This document shows positions 7,525 through 15,376 of a stretch of DNA of 47,097 nucleotides, in pieces. The notes under the pieces are model-generated. The model saw only the letters and a list, made by a program, of their open reading frames with translations. It was not told the DNA's origin and made no database searches. The stretch covers positions 1 through 47,097 of the forward strand of contig JASJDM010000034.1 in the NCBI GenBank assembly GCA_030065125.1, in the 5' to 3' direction. Each line of letters starts with the position of its first letter. The first letter of the stretch is position 1. A program made the position numbers and the translations under genes. The DNA comes from Lysobacterales bacterium (GTDB taxonomy: Bacteria; Pseudomonadota; Gammaproteobacteria; Xanthomonadales; SZUA-38).

Positions 7525-7547
7525 ACTATATCCGTTGCGGATATAGT
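7525..7547. promoter_or_regulatory. PadR operator-like dyad overlapping promoter
   Basis: ACTATATCCG-TTG-CGGATATAGT is a perfect inverted repeat with 10-base arms and a 3-base spacer. Read on the minus strand, TTGCAC and TAGTAT spaced by 17 bases could be the -35 and -10 elements, with the dyad covering the spacer and the -10. Transcription would begin at or close to the padR ATG at 7516. That arrangement fits autorepression by PadR. Confidence 0.7.
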
Positions 7548-7609
7548 GCAAGGGAGCCGGCCGAGGCTGGTTGCCATCCGGACTCCGCATTATCATCATC
7601 GCGCCGCCC

Positions 7610-7633
7610 TGACGTTATGACGCCCCAACGTCA
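7610..7633 (-). terminator. Stem-loop after the beta-barrel gene
   Basis: TGACGTT (7610-7616) and AACGTCA (7627-7633) form a perfect 7-base stem with a 10-base loop, starting 3 bases past the stop of the minus-strand beta-barrel gene. No U-tract follows, so termination is uncertain. It may separate that gene from padR downstream. Confidence 0.28.
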
Positions 7634-7636
7634 TCC

Positions 7637-8164
7637 TTACAGCGGAAAACTCAACCCCAGCGTCACCACCGGCTCCCCCGCCTCGATCAGATCCTCCGCC
7701 ACCGCGTCCACTGGCGAATAGCGGTAGCGGGCTTCCACACGAAGCATCAGCCCCGCGTTGTTCAGGTCCCACTGACCGCCCACGGCGACATTCGCCATGA
7801 TGTCGGTGTTCGAATCGTCCGGGACCTGGAACCGCAGCGCGCCCAGGCCTACCAGGAAGTAGGGGTTCCACAGGGGCACACGGTTGGTCTGGATCAGGTT
7901 AAAACCGAAACCTGAATACTCGATGTCGAAGTCGAATTGCGTATCGCGCTGGTCCTGGAAGTACTCCAGTTCGAAAGCCCACTTGGGGGAGAAGTTGATG
8001 CCCAGTTCCGCACCAAACAGATTGGCATCATCCACGGCTTCAGCATCAGCCAGAACCTGCCCGGCCTTCAGGCCAGCATAAAACTGGGGCACCGGGGCCC
8101 GCTCCTGGGCGGCACCCGTGCCCAGCCATAACAGCAGGAATCCAGGCAGAACAACGCTTTTCAT
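7637..8164 (-). CDS. Outer-membrane beta-barrel protein (opacity/OmpA-like barrel)
   Basis: A 175-residue protein with an N-terminal signal peptide (MKSVVLPGFLLLWLGTGAAQ). The mature chain of about 155 residues has alternating amphipathic strands, for example FYAGLKAGQVL, FGAELGINFSPKWAFELEYF, YFLVGLGALRFQV and MLRVEARYRYSPVD. The C-terminal strand is VVTLGLSFPL. Size and pattern suit a small eight-stranded barrel of the opacity/OmpA-N type in the outer membrane. Its start overlaps the stop of the upstream exported-protein gene as ATGA, so the two proteins are made together. The exact role (adhesion, structural or small-molecule binding) cannot be inferred. Confidence 0.8.
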   Translation of the reverse strand: MKSVVLPGFLLLWLGTGAAQERAPVPQFYAGLKAGQVLADAEAVDDANLFGAELGINFSPKWAFELEYFQDQRDTQFDFDIEYSGFGFNLIQTNRVPLWNPYFLVGLGALRFQVPDDSNTDIMANVAVGGQWDLNNAGLMLRVEARYRYSPVDAVAEDLIEAGEPVVTLGLSFPL

Positions 8165-8703
8165 TCGGATTTTTTGGAATCTTCTGAGACTTTAGGTTCT
8201 TTTGGTGCTTCGGCCTCCCGCTTCCACTCACCGCCAAACCAGGGTACCTCCTTGTCATCCTCGAAACGGAACACCTGGTACTTGATGCTGTTGTCGTCGG
8301 GAAAGGTCCAGCGTTCCCGGCTGACGCTGATGGTGCCGTCGTCCATGTGGGCGCGGTTGTCGAACACCAGTTCCTTCTCGCTGGATGTGGCATGTAGCAC
8401 GATGCTGAAGTAATCCACACCCATGTCGATCCCCACGACCTGGCCGTGGACACGGTCCTCGATGGTGTCGCTGATGTAAAACCCCTCGGACACCAGTTTC
8501 CAGTCGTCCATATCCTTGAAGGACATCCTCGAATACATGATCCGGTAGTCCAGACCCCAGATGAACTGCTGTCGGGCACTGCCGTCAGCGGCAATCCATG
8601 TTCCCGCGATCCGGTCCATGAGGGTCATGGAAGGCTGCGCCATGGCCTGCAGTGGCAATTGCACTGCAAACACCAGCGATAATGCTGCCAGCCATCTCGT
8701 CAT
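8161..8703 (-). CDS. Exported protein of unknown function, coupled to beta-barrel
   Basis: A 180-residue protein from the ATG at 8703, chosen because MTRWLAALSLVFAVQLPLQA is a clear signal peptide; an upstream extension would bury it. The mature part is strand-rich, beginning MTLMDRIAGTWIAADGSARQ, and looks like a lipocalin-like or heme-binding-like barrel of the kind that starts with a GTW motif. The last 20 residues are highly charged (Lys, Glu, Ser, Pro). I do not recognise a named family. The stop codon overlaps the start of the beta-barrel gene by 4 bases, which argues for a joint envelope function. The gene for the nucleotide transporter ends 37 bases upstream on the same strand. Confidence 0.7.
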   Translation of the reverse strand: MTRWLAALSLVFAVQLPLQAMAQPSMTLMDRIAGTWIAADGSARQQFIWGLDYRIMYSRMSFKDMDDWKLVSEGFYISDTIEDRVHGQVVGIDMGVDYFSIVLHATSSEKELVFDNRAHMDDGTISVSRERWTFPDDNSIKYQVFRFEDDKEVPWFGGEWKREAEAPKEPKVSEDSKKSE

Positions 8704-8740
8704 TATCCCTACCTCCAGCGAGCTGTTGCTGACGATGCTA

Positions 8741-10045
8741 TCAGCGGGACTCGTTGTCCGGAAGCACCGTCTCACGGTTTTTGCGTCCCTCGAAGTCCGC
8801 GCCAAGCCGGAAAGACAACCAGGCCCAGAGACCGGCAACCGGCACCGCTATCGACGCAATGAGGCCCACGGACATGCCGGCCAGCTGGCTCAGCCCTAAG
8901 TAAACCCATCCGCTGGCGGCATCACCGCCGCGGTAGACAAAAGTGTCGATAAAGTTCTTCGACTTGTAACGGGCTTCTTCCTGCACCCGGGTATACAGTA
9001 GCTCCCGGGCCGGTTTCATCAGGCCGTACTCGCCGCCCCGGCGCAGGGCCTGGAACACTCCCAGCACCAGCACCTGGGGAAAAACCGCCAGCACGACAAA
9101 CCCGGCCAGGGTGAACAGCGGCATGATCACCAGGGTTCGCGCCGCACCCAGCCAGGCCAGCAGCCGGGAGGTCACCAGCAGCTGCAACAGCACGCTGACC
9201 ACGTTGGCCCCCAGGTCCACCAGGGCAAAAAACCGGGTCGGACTGCGATCCTGGTAGGCTGCCTCCACCAGGACGATCTGCTGGTTGTAAACCACGGTCT
9301 GCAGAAAGGTGAACAGGGCCAGCACTGCGGCAATCTTCAGCAGGAACCGGGAGCGCAGCAGGATAGTGGCGCCGGCCCAGATGGAGCCGCCGATCACGTG
9401 GGACACGCTCTCCAGGGACCGTTCCTGCTGCCAGCCCATCAGGCGGGTCTGGCAGACCAGGGCCAGGCACAGCCAGGCGGAGGCCACCAGCAGCAGGTTT
9501 GCTGTGCCCAGGAGCGGTGCGAGCCACGCGGTGAGCAGTGGACCCAGGATGGCACCGGCGCTGCCGCCGGCGGAAATCAGGGCAAACAGCCGTCGCGCCT
9601 GGCGGCTGGAAAAGATGTCCGCCATGAAGCTCCAGAAAACAGACACCACGAACATGTTGAACACGCTGAGCCAGACGAAAAACACCCGCCCTACCCAAAG
9701 GCTGTTCCAGTCGCTGGCGAGCAGGACGTAGAAAATCAGCAGGTTGGCAATAAAAAACAGGTAGACCAGGGGCAGGAATACGCGCTTGGAAAAACGCGAT
9801 ACCAGGGTTCCGAATACCGGCACCAGCAGCAGCATCACTACAAAAGTCCCGGTGAAAAGCAAAGGCACGGTCTCGGAACCGCTGGTGACGGCAAAGGTCT
9901 CCCGCAGGGGGCGCAGCGTGAAATAGCTGCACAGCAGGCAGAAGAAATACGCAAAAGACCAGATGACCGGGGCAGCTTCACCCGGTTTCAGCAGCAGTAA
10001 GCCGGCGACTCTTTCGATGGGGCGTGCTGCCGGGCTGGCACTCAT
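8741..10045 (-). CDS. Npt1/Npt2-type nucleotide transporter (MFS-like)
   Basis: A 434-residue membrane protein with about 12 hydrophobic segments. The opening PGEAAPVIWSFAYFFCLLCSYFTLRPLRET is interrupted by no charged loop, and the phrases TLRPLRETFAV and FMADIFSSRQARRLFALISAG are typical of the NTP/NDP-exchange (AAA-type) branch of the major facilitator superfamily. Members of this group occur in free-living bacteria where their substrate is not established, so ATP/ADP exchange should not be assumed. The gene begins 46 bases after the small conserved gene of the pnt cluster, on the same strand, and may be the last member of that operon. Confidence 0.85.
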   Translation of the reverse strand: MSASPAARPIERVAGLLLLKPGEAAPVIWSFAYFFCLLCSYFTLRPLRETFAVTSGSETVPLLFTGTFVVMLLLVPVFGTLVSRFSKRVFLPLVYLFFIANLLIFYVLLASDWNSLWVGRVFFVWLSVFNMFVVSVFWSFMADIFSSRQARRLFALISAGGSAGAILGPLLTAWLAPLLGTANLLLVASAWLCLALVCQTRLMGWQQERSLESVSHVIGGSIWAGATILLRSRFLLKIAAVLALFTFLQTVVYNQQIVLVEAAYQDRSPTRFFALVDLGANVVSVLLQLLVTSRLLAWLGAARTLVIMPLFTLAGFVVLAVFPQVLVLGVFQALRRGGEYGLMKPARELLYTRVQEEARYKSKNFIDTFVYRGGDAASGWVYLGLSQLAGMSVGLIASIAVPVAGLWAWLSFRLGADFEGRKNRETVLPDNESR

Positions 10046-10091
10046 GCTGACGAGGCTCTGGGATTAGCCGGCAACTCGCACGATTTGCGGG

Positions 10092-10469
10092 CTAGCCGCC
10101 GCCCGCCGAAGGATTGGGAAAAGCGTCGCTGTCGTCTTCGCCCTCCCGGGTGACCAGGCAGGCAAAGTCCTTTTCAACCAGGATCTTCAGTGGCTCCGCC
10201 CCGTCCAGGGGCTGCTCGGCACGCAGTGACACCAGTTCGGTACTGACCCACTCGTCAGCCACGTCCCGGGGTACCCGCACCGTGATGACCTCGTTGTTCA
10301 TGTCTGCCGCCATTTCCGACAGCTGCACGTCCCGGGTCAGCCGATAGGTCAGCTGGGTCTCGGGACCGAACTCGATGGAATCGTGTATTGCGCCGGTCTC
10401 GGCAAAGTTTTCCAGCTCACCCTGGGTGACCCGGATACGCAAGCTGTTGCCGCGAATTCTAAGCTTCAT
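10092..10469 (-). CDS. Small conserved protein of the pnt operon (DUF7009-like)
   Basis: A 125-residue cytosolic protein. It opens with MKLRIRGNSLRIRVTQGEL, a signature I associate with a widespread family of unknown function (named DUF7009 to my recollection). The body is predicted to be mostly beta strands and the tail is acidic (EGEDDSDAFPNPSAGGG). There is no signal peptide or membrane segment. Its ATG is one base after the pntB stop codon, so it is translated with the transhydrogenase. A role in assembly or regulation of the transhydrogenase is possible but unproven. The tight spacing is direct observation; the family name is from memory. Confidence 0.8.
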   Translation of the reverse strand: MKLRIRGNSLRIRVTQGELENFAETGAIHDSIEFGPETQLTYRLTRDVQLSEMAADMNNEVITVRVPRDVADEWVSTELVSLRAEQPLDGAEPLKILVEKDFACLVTREGEDDSDAFPNPSAGGG

Positions 10470-10470
10470 A

Positions 10471-11868
10471 TCAGTTCAGGCTGTGCAGCACCTGGTCCAG
10501 GGTGTCCTTGGCGTCCCCGAACAGCATGCGGGTGTTGTCCTTGAAAAACAGCGGGTTCTGTACACCCGCGTATCCCGTGGCCATGCTGCGCTTGAGCACC
10601 ACGGTCAATTTGCCTTTCCAGCATTCCAGCACCGGCATGCCGGCGATGGGGCTGTCGGGCTCCTCCTGGGCGGACGGGTTGACGATGTCATTGGCGCCGA
10701 TCACCACGGAGACATCCACGTCCGGGAAATCTTCGTTGATCTCTTCCATTTCGAAGACAATGTCGTAGGGGACATGGGCCTCAGCCAGCAGCACGTTCAT
10801 GTGGCCGGGCATGCGTCCCGCCACCGGGTGTATGCCAAAGCGGACGTTGACGCCCTTCTCCCGCAGAGTCCGGGTAATCTCCTGCACCACGTGCTGGGCC
10901 TGGGCCACCGCCATGCCATAACCCGGAATGATCATGACCTCGCGGGCATCCTGCAGCGCCACCGCCACTTCGCCGGCGTCCAGAGGTACCACTTCGCCCT
11001 GCTCTTCGCCGCCGCCACCCGCCGACGCGCCGCCGCCGGTGCCGAAGCCACCGGCAATCACCGCCAGGAACTTGCGGTTCATGGCCCGGCACATGATGTA
11101 GCTGAGGATGGCGCCGCTGGAGCCCACCAGAGCCCCGGTGACGATCAGCAGGTCGTTGCTCAGCATGAAGCCGGTGGCCGAAGCGGCCCACCCGGAGTAG
11201 CTGTTGAGCATGGACACCACCACCGGCATATCGGCGCCGCCGATGGCCATGACCATGTGGATGCCGAACACCAGCGCAATCACGGTCATGATGATCAACG
11301 GCTCCATGCCGCCGCCGGTTTCGGCCTGGATCACAAACTCACGGCCGAACCAGATAGCGGCCAGCAGCAGGCCCAGGTTGAACCAGTGCCGCCCCGGCAG
11401 CATCAGGGGCCTGCCGCCGATCCGGCCACTGAGCTTTCCGAAAGCGATCACAGAGCCGGAAAAAGTCACCGCACCGATGAGCACACCGATATAGATTTCG
11501 ATCTCGTGGATGATTTTCTCCACGCCTTCGAACTTCATCTCGGGATCCATGAAGCTGGCGAAACCCACCATCACGGCGGCGGCTCCCACCAGGGAGTGCA
11601 GGATGGCCACCAGTTCGGGCATCTGGGTCATCTGGACCCGGCGGGCCAGGATCAGGCCGATGGTGCCGCCGATGACCAGGGCGCCGATGAGAATCTCGTA
11701 GTTGGCCGTGACCACGCCGAATATGGTGGCCAGCAGGGCAATGGCCATGCCCACCATACCGTAGACGTTACCCCGACGGGCCGTCTCCTGGTTGCTTAAG
11801 CCCCCCAGCGCCAGGATGAATAGAATGGTGGCGGCGATATAGCAGACGGTAATAATGCCTTGACTCAT
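10471..11868 (-). CDS. pntB: NAD(P) transhydrogenase subunit beta
   Basis: A 465-residue subunit of the proton-translocating transhydrogenase, which moves hydride between NADH and NADP+ using the proton gradient. The start at 11868 ([20 protein letters not shown]) is chosen because the longer reading runs into pntA. About nine membrane helices come first. The C-terminal NADP(H)-binding domain III has the phrases [33 protein letters not shown] and [11 protein letters not shown], all typical. The length matches E. coli PntB. pntA ends 11 bases upstream, and the small conserved gene starts one base downstream. Confidence 0.97.
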   Translation of the reverse strand: MSQGIITVCYIAATILFILALGGLSNQETARRGNVYGMVGMAIALLATIFGVVTANYEILIGALVIGGTIGLILARRVQMTQMPELVAILHSLVGAAAVMVGFASFMDPEMKFEGVEKIIHEIEIYIGVLIGAVTFSGSVIAFGKLSGRIGGRPLMLPGRHWFNLGLLLAAIWFGREFVIQAETGGGMEPLIIMTVIALVFGIHMVMAIGGADMPVVVSMLNSYSGWAASATGFMLSNDLLIVTGALVGSSGAILSYIMCRAMNRKFLAVIAGGFGTGGGASAGGGGEEQGEVVPLDAGEVAVALQDAREVMIIPGYGMAVAQAQHVVQEITRTLREKGVNVRFGIHPVAGRMPGHMNVLLAEAHVPYDIVFEMEEINEDFPDVDVSVVIGANDIVNPSAQEEPDSPIAGMPVLECWKGKLTVVLKRSMATGYAGVQNPLFFKDNTRMLFGDAKDTLDQVLHSLN

Positions 11869-11879
11869 CGATCCGCCCC

Positions 11880-13403
11880 CTACTTCCGGAACATTTCCAG
11901 CATGCGCCGGGTGACGGCAAAGCCGCCGGCGATGTTCACCGCGGTGATCAACACCGTGACCCCGGCGATCCACTTGATGGTCTCATTGGCTGAACTGATC
12001 TGCAGCAGCGCACCAATGATAATGATGCTGCTGATGGCGTTGGTCACGGACATCAGCGGGGTGTGCAGCGCCGGCGTCACGTTCCAGATGACCATGTAGC
12101 CCACGAAACAGGCCAGCACGAACACCGTGAAGTGCGCCATGAAACTGGGCGGCGCCACGGCCCCCAGCCCCAGCAGGGCGAGGCCGCCAATGGCCAGGGT
12201 CAGGATCGGTCCCCACACGCTCGGCGCCTGCTCCGGCTCCGGCATGGGCGGCGCTGCCTCCTGGGCCTTGGGCGGCGCGGCGGACAGCTTGGGCGCCGGC
12301 GGCGGCCAGGTGATTTCGCCCTGGTGGGTCACCGTGGTTCCACGAATCACCTCGTCCTCCATGTCCACTACGATCTGGCCGTCCTTTTCCGGGGTCAGGT
12401 CGCTCAGCAGGTGGCGCATGTTGGTGGCGAAAAGCTGGCTGGCCTGGGACGCCAGCCGTGACGGCATATCGGTGTAGCCGATAATGGTGACACCGTGCTC
12501 CTGTACCACCTCGTTGGGTCGCGACAGGGCGCAGTTGCCACCCTGCTCGGCCGCCAGGTCGACAATGACGCTGCCGTCTTTCATGGAAGCCACCATCTCG
12601 GCGGTCACCAGTTCCGGCGCGGGTTTGCCGGGGATCAGCGCCGTGGTGATGATGATGTCCACTTCCCGGGCCTGTTCCGCGAACAGCGCCATTTCGGCCT
12701 CGATGAATTCCTTGCTCATCACCTTGGCGTAGCCGCCTTCCCCGGAGCCGTCTTCGTCCTCGAAATCCAGCATCAGGAACTCGGCGTCCATGCTTTCCAC
12801 CTGTTCCTTGACCTCGGGCCGGGTGTCGAAAGCGCGCACGATGGCGCCCATGCCCTTGGCTGACCCGATGGCGGAAAGACCGGCCACACCGGCGCCGATC
12901 ACCAGCACCTTGGCCGGCGGCACCTTGCCCGCGGCCGTGATCTGGCCGGTAAAGAAGCGCCCGAAATGCTGGGCCGCTTCCACCACGGCCCGGTAGCCGG
13001 CGATGTTGGCCATGGAGCTGAGCGCATCCACCTTCTGGGCCCGGGAGATCCGCGGCACCGAATCCATGGCCATGCAGGTCACACCCCTGTCCTTGAGGTG
13101 CTCCAGCAATTCGGGGTTCTGGGCCGGCCACAGAAAACTGATCAGGGTCTGGCCGCTGCCGAGGCGACTGATTTCTGCATCGCTGGGGGCCCGGACCTTC
13201 AGGATGATGTCGGCGCCCCAGACATCGTTGACCACGTCGGCCCCGGCGTCCCGGTAAGCCGCGTCGGAAAACTTTGCCGCGTGGCCGGCTTCGGATTCCA
13301 CCATCACTTCGAAACCCAGCTTGATCAGCTGCGGTACCACATCGGGTGTGGTCGCGACTCTTTTCTCCCCCGGAAAATTCTCTTTGGGGACCCCTATTTT
13401 CAT
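11880..13403 (-). CDS. pntA: NAD(P) transhydrogenase subunit alpha (fused form)
   Basis: A 507-residue subunit carrying both the NAD(H)-binding domain I and the membrane region, as in E. coli PntA; many other bacteria split this into two genes. The ATG at 13403 follows a strong GGGAGGG ribosome site. Domain I contains the dinucleotide loop GAGVAG (170-175) and the phrase [19 protein letters not shown] proline/alanine-rich linker (around 385-405) leads to four C-terminal helices including [19 protein letters not shown]. The enzyme supplies NADPH for biosynthesis or oxidative defence. The roughly 270 bases upstream hold a possible promoter and a strong stem-loop. Confidence 0.97.
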   Translation of the reverse strand: MKIGVPKENFPGEKRVATTPDVVPQLIKLGFEVMVESEAGHAAKFSDAAYRDAGADVVNDVWGADIILKVRAPSDAEISRLGSGQTLISFLWPAQNPELLEHLKDRGVTCMAMDSVPRISRAQKVDALSSMANIAGYRAVVEAAQHFGRFFTGQITAAGKVPPAKVLVIGAGVAGLSAIGSAKGMGAIVRAFDTRPEVKEQVESMDAEFLMLDFEDEDGSGEGGYAKVMSKEFIEAEMALFAEQAREVDIIITTALIPGKPAPELVTAEMVASMKDGSVIVDLAAEQGGNCALSRPNEVVQEHGVTIIGYTDMPSRLASQASQLFATNMRHLLSDLTPEKDGQIVVDMEDEVIRGTTVTHQGEITWPPPAPKLSAAPPKAQEAAPPMPEPEQAPSVWGPILTLAIGGLALLGLGAVAPPSFMAHFTVFVLACFVGYMVIWNVTPALHTPLMSVTNAISSIIIIGALLQISSANETIKWIAGVTVLITAVNIAGGFAVTRRMLEMFRK

Positions 13404-13535
13404 TGTTGACCCTCCCTGCGGGGCACACATTCTCGTGGAATTCGCAAAAACCCGGCCAAAGCTATCAGACCCGGCGCCTGGCCTGCATTATTCATGAACG
13501 CCGGATTCATCGGTCGTTGTGGTGAGATTCGCCGC

Positions 13536-13570
13536 CACAGCGGGCACCGCTGCGGCAGCGACACGCTGTG
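13536..13570 (-). other. Nested stem-loop between nitroreductase and pntA
   Basis: An outer stem CACAGCG (13536-13542)/CGCTGTG (13564-13570) encloses an inner stem CGCTG (13548-13552)/CAGCG (13556-13560). It lies about 130 bases before the pntA start and would be in its leader if transcription starts near 13580. There is no T-run, so it does not look like a simple terminator. Confidence 0.4.
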
Positions 13571-13587
13571 CCTTTTCTCGTTGCGGC

Positions 13588-13615
13588 AATATACACGTTA
13601 ACGCCTTGTGCCCAA
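13588..13615 (-). promoter_or_regulatory. pntA: Possible pntA promoter
   Basis: On the minus strand TTGGGC (13610-13615) and TATATT (13588-13593) are spaced by 16 bases. The -10 is good and the -35 weak. It would give a leader of about 180 bases containing the nested stem-loop. Confidence 0.3.
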
Positions 13616-13670
13616 AAGCATAAAAAGCATCAGCCAGCGGGTTCATGAAACATGCAGGCAAAATGGAACG

Positions 13671-14342
13671 TTATGGGGAACGATATTGCACCTGTTCGTC
13701 CATGTCCGCCCGATCGGTGCGCCACTGGTTGATGGGATTATTTTCGTCGGCATACCCCACCGCCATGCCGCAATACAGCATCAATTCGTCTGGCAGGGAC
13801 AGGAACTCGGTGACCGTTTTGTGCCAGGCGGACCAGGCTTCCTGGGCGCAGGTATGCAGGCCCTCTTCCCGGGCCAGCAGCATGATGGTCTGCATGTACA
13901 TGCCCAAGTGGGCCCACTGGTTCCAGCCCATGCTGCGGTCCAGCGCAAAAAACAGGCCCACCGGCGCGCCGAACCACTCCAGGTTGCGGGCAAACTGCCG
14001 CAGCCGGGCCGGCTTGTCTTCCCGGGGAATGCCGATGGCGGCGTACAGGTCTTCGCCGCACTTGAAGCGCCGCGAACGGTAGGGTTCTTTCAGGGATTCG
14101 GGATAGATGGAGAATTCAGGGGGCTCGCCCCGCGGGTTGTCCGGCAGGCGGCTTTGCACCAGGGCTTTGAAGCGATCCATGGCCTCGCCGGACAGCACGT
14201 AGGTGTGCCAGGGCTGGACGTTGCCGCCCGAGGGGGACTGCCGGGCCCGGTCCAGGATTCGATGAATGGCCTCCGGATCAACCGGCTTATCCAGGAAAGC
14301 CCGGCAGGAGAAGCGCGTGGCGACCGCCTCAGCAACATTCAT
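13671..14342 (-). CDS. Nitroreductase-family FMN oxidoreductase
   Basis: A 223-residue flavoprotein of the nitroreductase family. The N-terminal phrase ATRFSCRAFLDKPV and the FMN-binding stretch RQSPSGGNVQPWHTYVLSG (about 34-53) are characteristic, as is the later AHLGMYMQTIMLLAREEGLHTC. Family members reduce nitro compounds, quinones or enones with NAD(P)H as two-electron donor. The start overlaps the stop of the ferredoxin-NADP reductase gene as ATGA, making it the last gene of the dehydrogenase operon. Its physiological substrate is not evident; the coupling suggests that it shares reductant with, or acts on products of, the preceding enzymes. Confidence 0.92.
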   Translation of the reverse strand: MNVAEAVATRFSCRAFLDKPVDPEAIHRILDRARQSPSGGNVQPWHTYVLSGEAMDRFKALVQSRLPDNPRGEPPEFSIYPESLKEPYRSRRFKCGEDLYAAIGIPREDKPARLRQFARNLEWFGAPVGLFFALDRSMGWNQWAHLGMYMQTIMLLAREEGLHTCAQEAWSAWHKTVTEFLSLPDELMLYCGMAVGYADENNPINQWRTDRADMDEQVQYRSP

Positions 14343-15376
14343 GGGCTGTCCACCCCCAGCCGTTCGTGCATCAGCGGGCTGGTGGTGGTGTACTGGAGAT
14401 GGACCTTCTTGTCCGGCTCCAGACGCTTCTTAATGGCAAATGCCGCCAGCGCCGCCTCGTGAAAACCGCACAGGATCAGCTTCTTTTTACCGGGATAGGT
14501 ATTGATGTCGCCCACCGCGTAAATCCCGGGCACCGCCGTCTCAAACTTCTCGGTGTCTACCGGCACCGACTTGCCTTTGGTCTGCAGGTTCCAGTCGGCG
14601 ATGGGCCCCAGCTTGGGGGCCAGGCCAAAGAACACCAGAAGGTCGTCACAGGGGAGATGCTGTTCTCCACCGTCCGCTCCGGTCACCGTTATGCCGGTCA
14701 GGCGGCCGTCGTCCACGCTCAGGGCCTTGGCCCGTGACGTTTCCACGATGCGCAACACCCCTTCGGCGGCCAGGGCTTTGAGCTTCTCTACCGAGGCAGG
14801 CATCGCCCGGTACTCGCCACGGCGGTGCACCAGGGTGATGCTGGCCTTCTCGGCCAGCTCCAACGCCCAGTCCAGGGCCGAATCGCCACCACCCAGGATA
14901 ACCAGCTCTTTGCCGGCAAACCGCTCGGGATCGAACACCCGGTAGTGGACGTGGGTACCTTCCAGGTCGTCAGCCTGGGGTACCCTCAGCCGGCGCGGCT
15001 GGAACGAGCCCACCCCGCCGGCAATGACCACGGCCCTGGCATGAAACCGGGTGCCGGCGCTGGTGGCCACATCAAAACTGCCGTCTTCATTGGGGCTCAG
15101 CTCGCTGACCTCCTGGGACAGGAAAAACTGTGCCCCAAAGGGCTCGATCTGCTTCATCAGACCATCAATCAATTCCTGGCCTGAACACACCGGAATAGCG
15201 GGAATATCGTAGATGGGTTTGTCGGGGTACAGCTCACTGCACTGGCCGCCGGGCTGCCGCATGGAATCCACCAGGGCGCATTTCAAACCCAGCAGGCCCA
15301 GTTCGAATACCTGGAACAGGCCGACGGGACCGGCGCCCACGATGACAACGTCAATGGGCATGGGCTGGTCAGTCAT
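14339..15376 (-). CDS. Thioredoxin-reductase-like ferredoxin--NADP reductase
   Basis: A 345-residue flavoenzyme of the TrxR-like FNR type (as YumC of Bacillus). It has an FAD loop GAGPVG (14-19), the QPGGQCSELYPDKPIYDIP segment and an NADPH loop GGGDSA (162-167). The family C-terminal tail LQYTTTSPLMHERLGV is present. The CxxC disulfide of true thioredoxin reductases is missing, which supports the FNR assignment. It transfers electrons between NADPH and ferredoxin or flavodoxin. It overlaps both the E2 gene upstream and the nitroreductase gene downstream by 4 bases. It occupies the place where an E3 (lipoamide dehydrogenase) gene is usually found, but it lacks the E3 redox-active cysteine pair. 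Confidence 0.93.
   Translation of the reverse strand: MTDQPMPIDVVIVGAGPVGLFQVFELGLLGLKCALVDSMRQPGGQCSELYPDKPIYDIPAIPVCSGQELIDGLMKQIEPFGAQFFLSQEVSELSPNEDGSFDVATSAGTRFHARAVVIAGGVGSFQPRRLRVPQADDLEGTHVHYRVFDPERFAGKELVILGGGDSALDWALELAEKASITLVHRRGEYRAMPASVEKLKALAAEGVLRIVETSRAKALSVDDGRLTGITVTGADGGEQHLPCDDLLVFFGLAPKLGPIADWNLQTKGKSVPVDTEKFETAVPGIYAVGDINTYPGKKKLILCGFHEAALAAFAIKKRLEPDKKVHLQYTTTSPLMHERLGVDSP

Noticed and set aside
10375..11799. 474-codon open frame opposite pntB
   Set aside because: It is the antisense of pntB, very rich in His, Gly and Gln, the usual result of high GC in the opposite frame. pntB is unmistakable.
11983..13428. Long same-strand open frame of 481 codons overlapping pntA
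   Set aside because: It is rich in Arg, Gly and Pro and contains no domain. It is a shadow frame of pntA.
14339..15376. Lipoamide dehydrogenase or thioredoxin reductase
   Set aside because: Neither the CxxxxC of E3 nor the CxxC of TrxR is present; the C-terminal tail is that of TrxR-like FNR.
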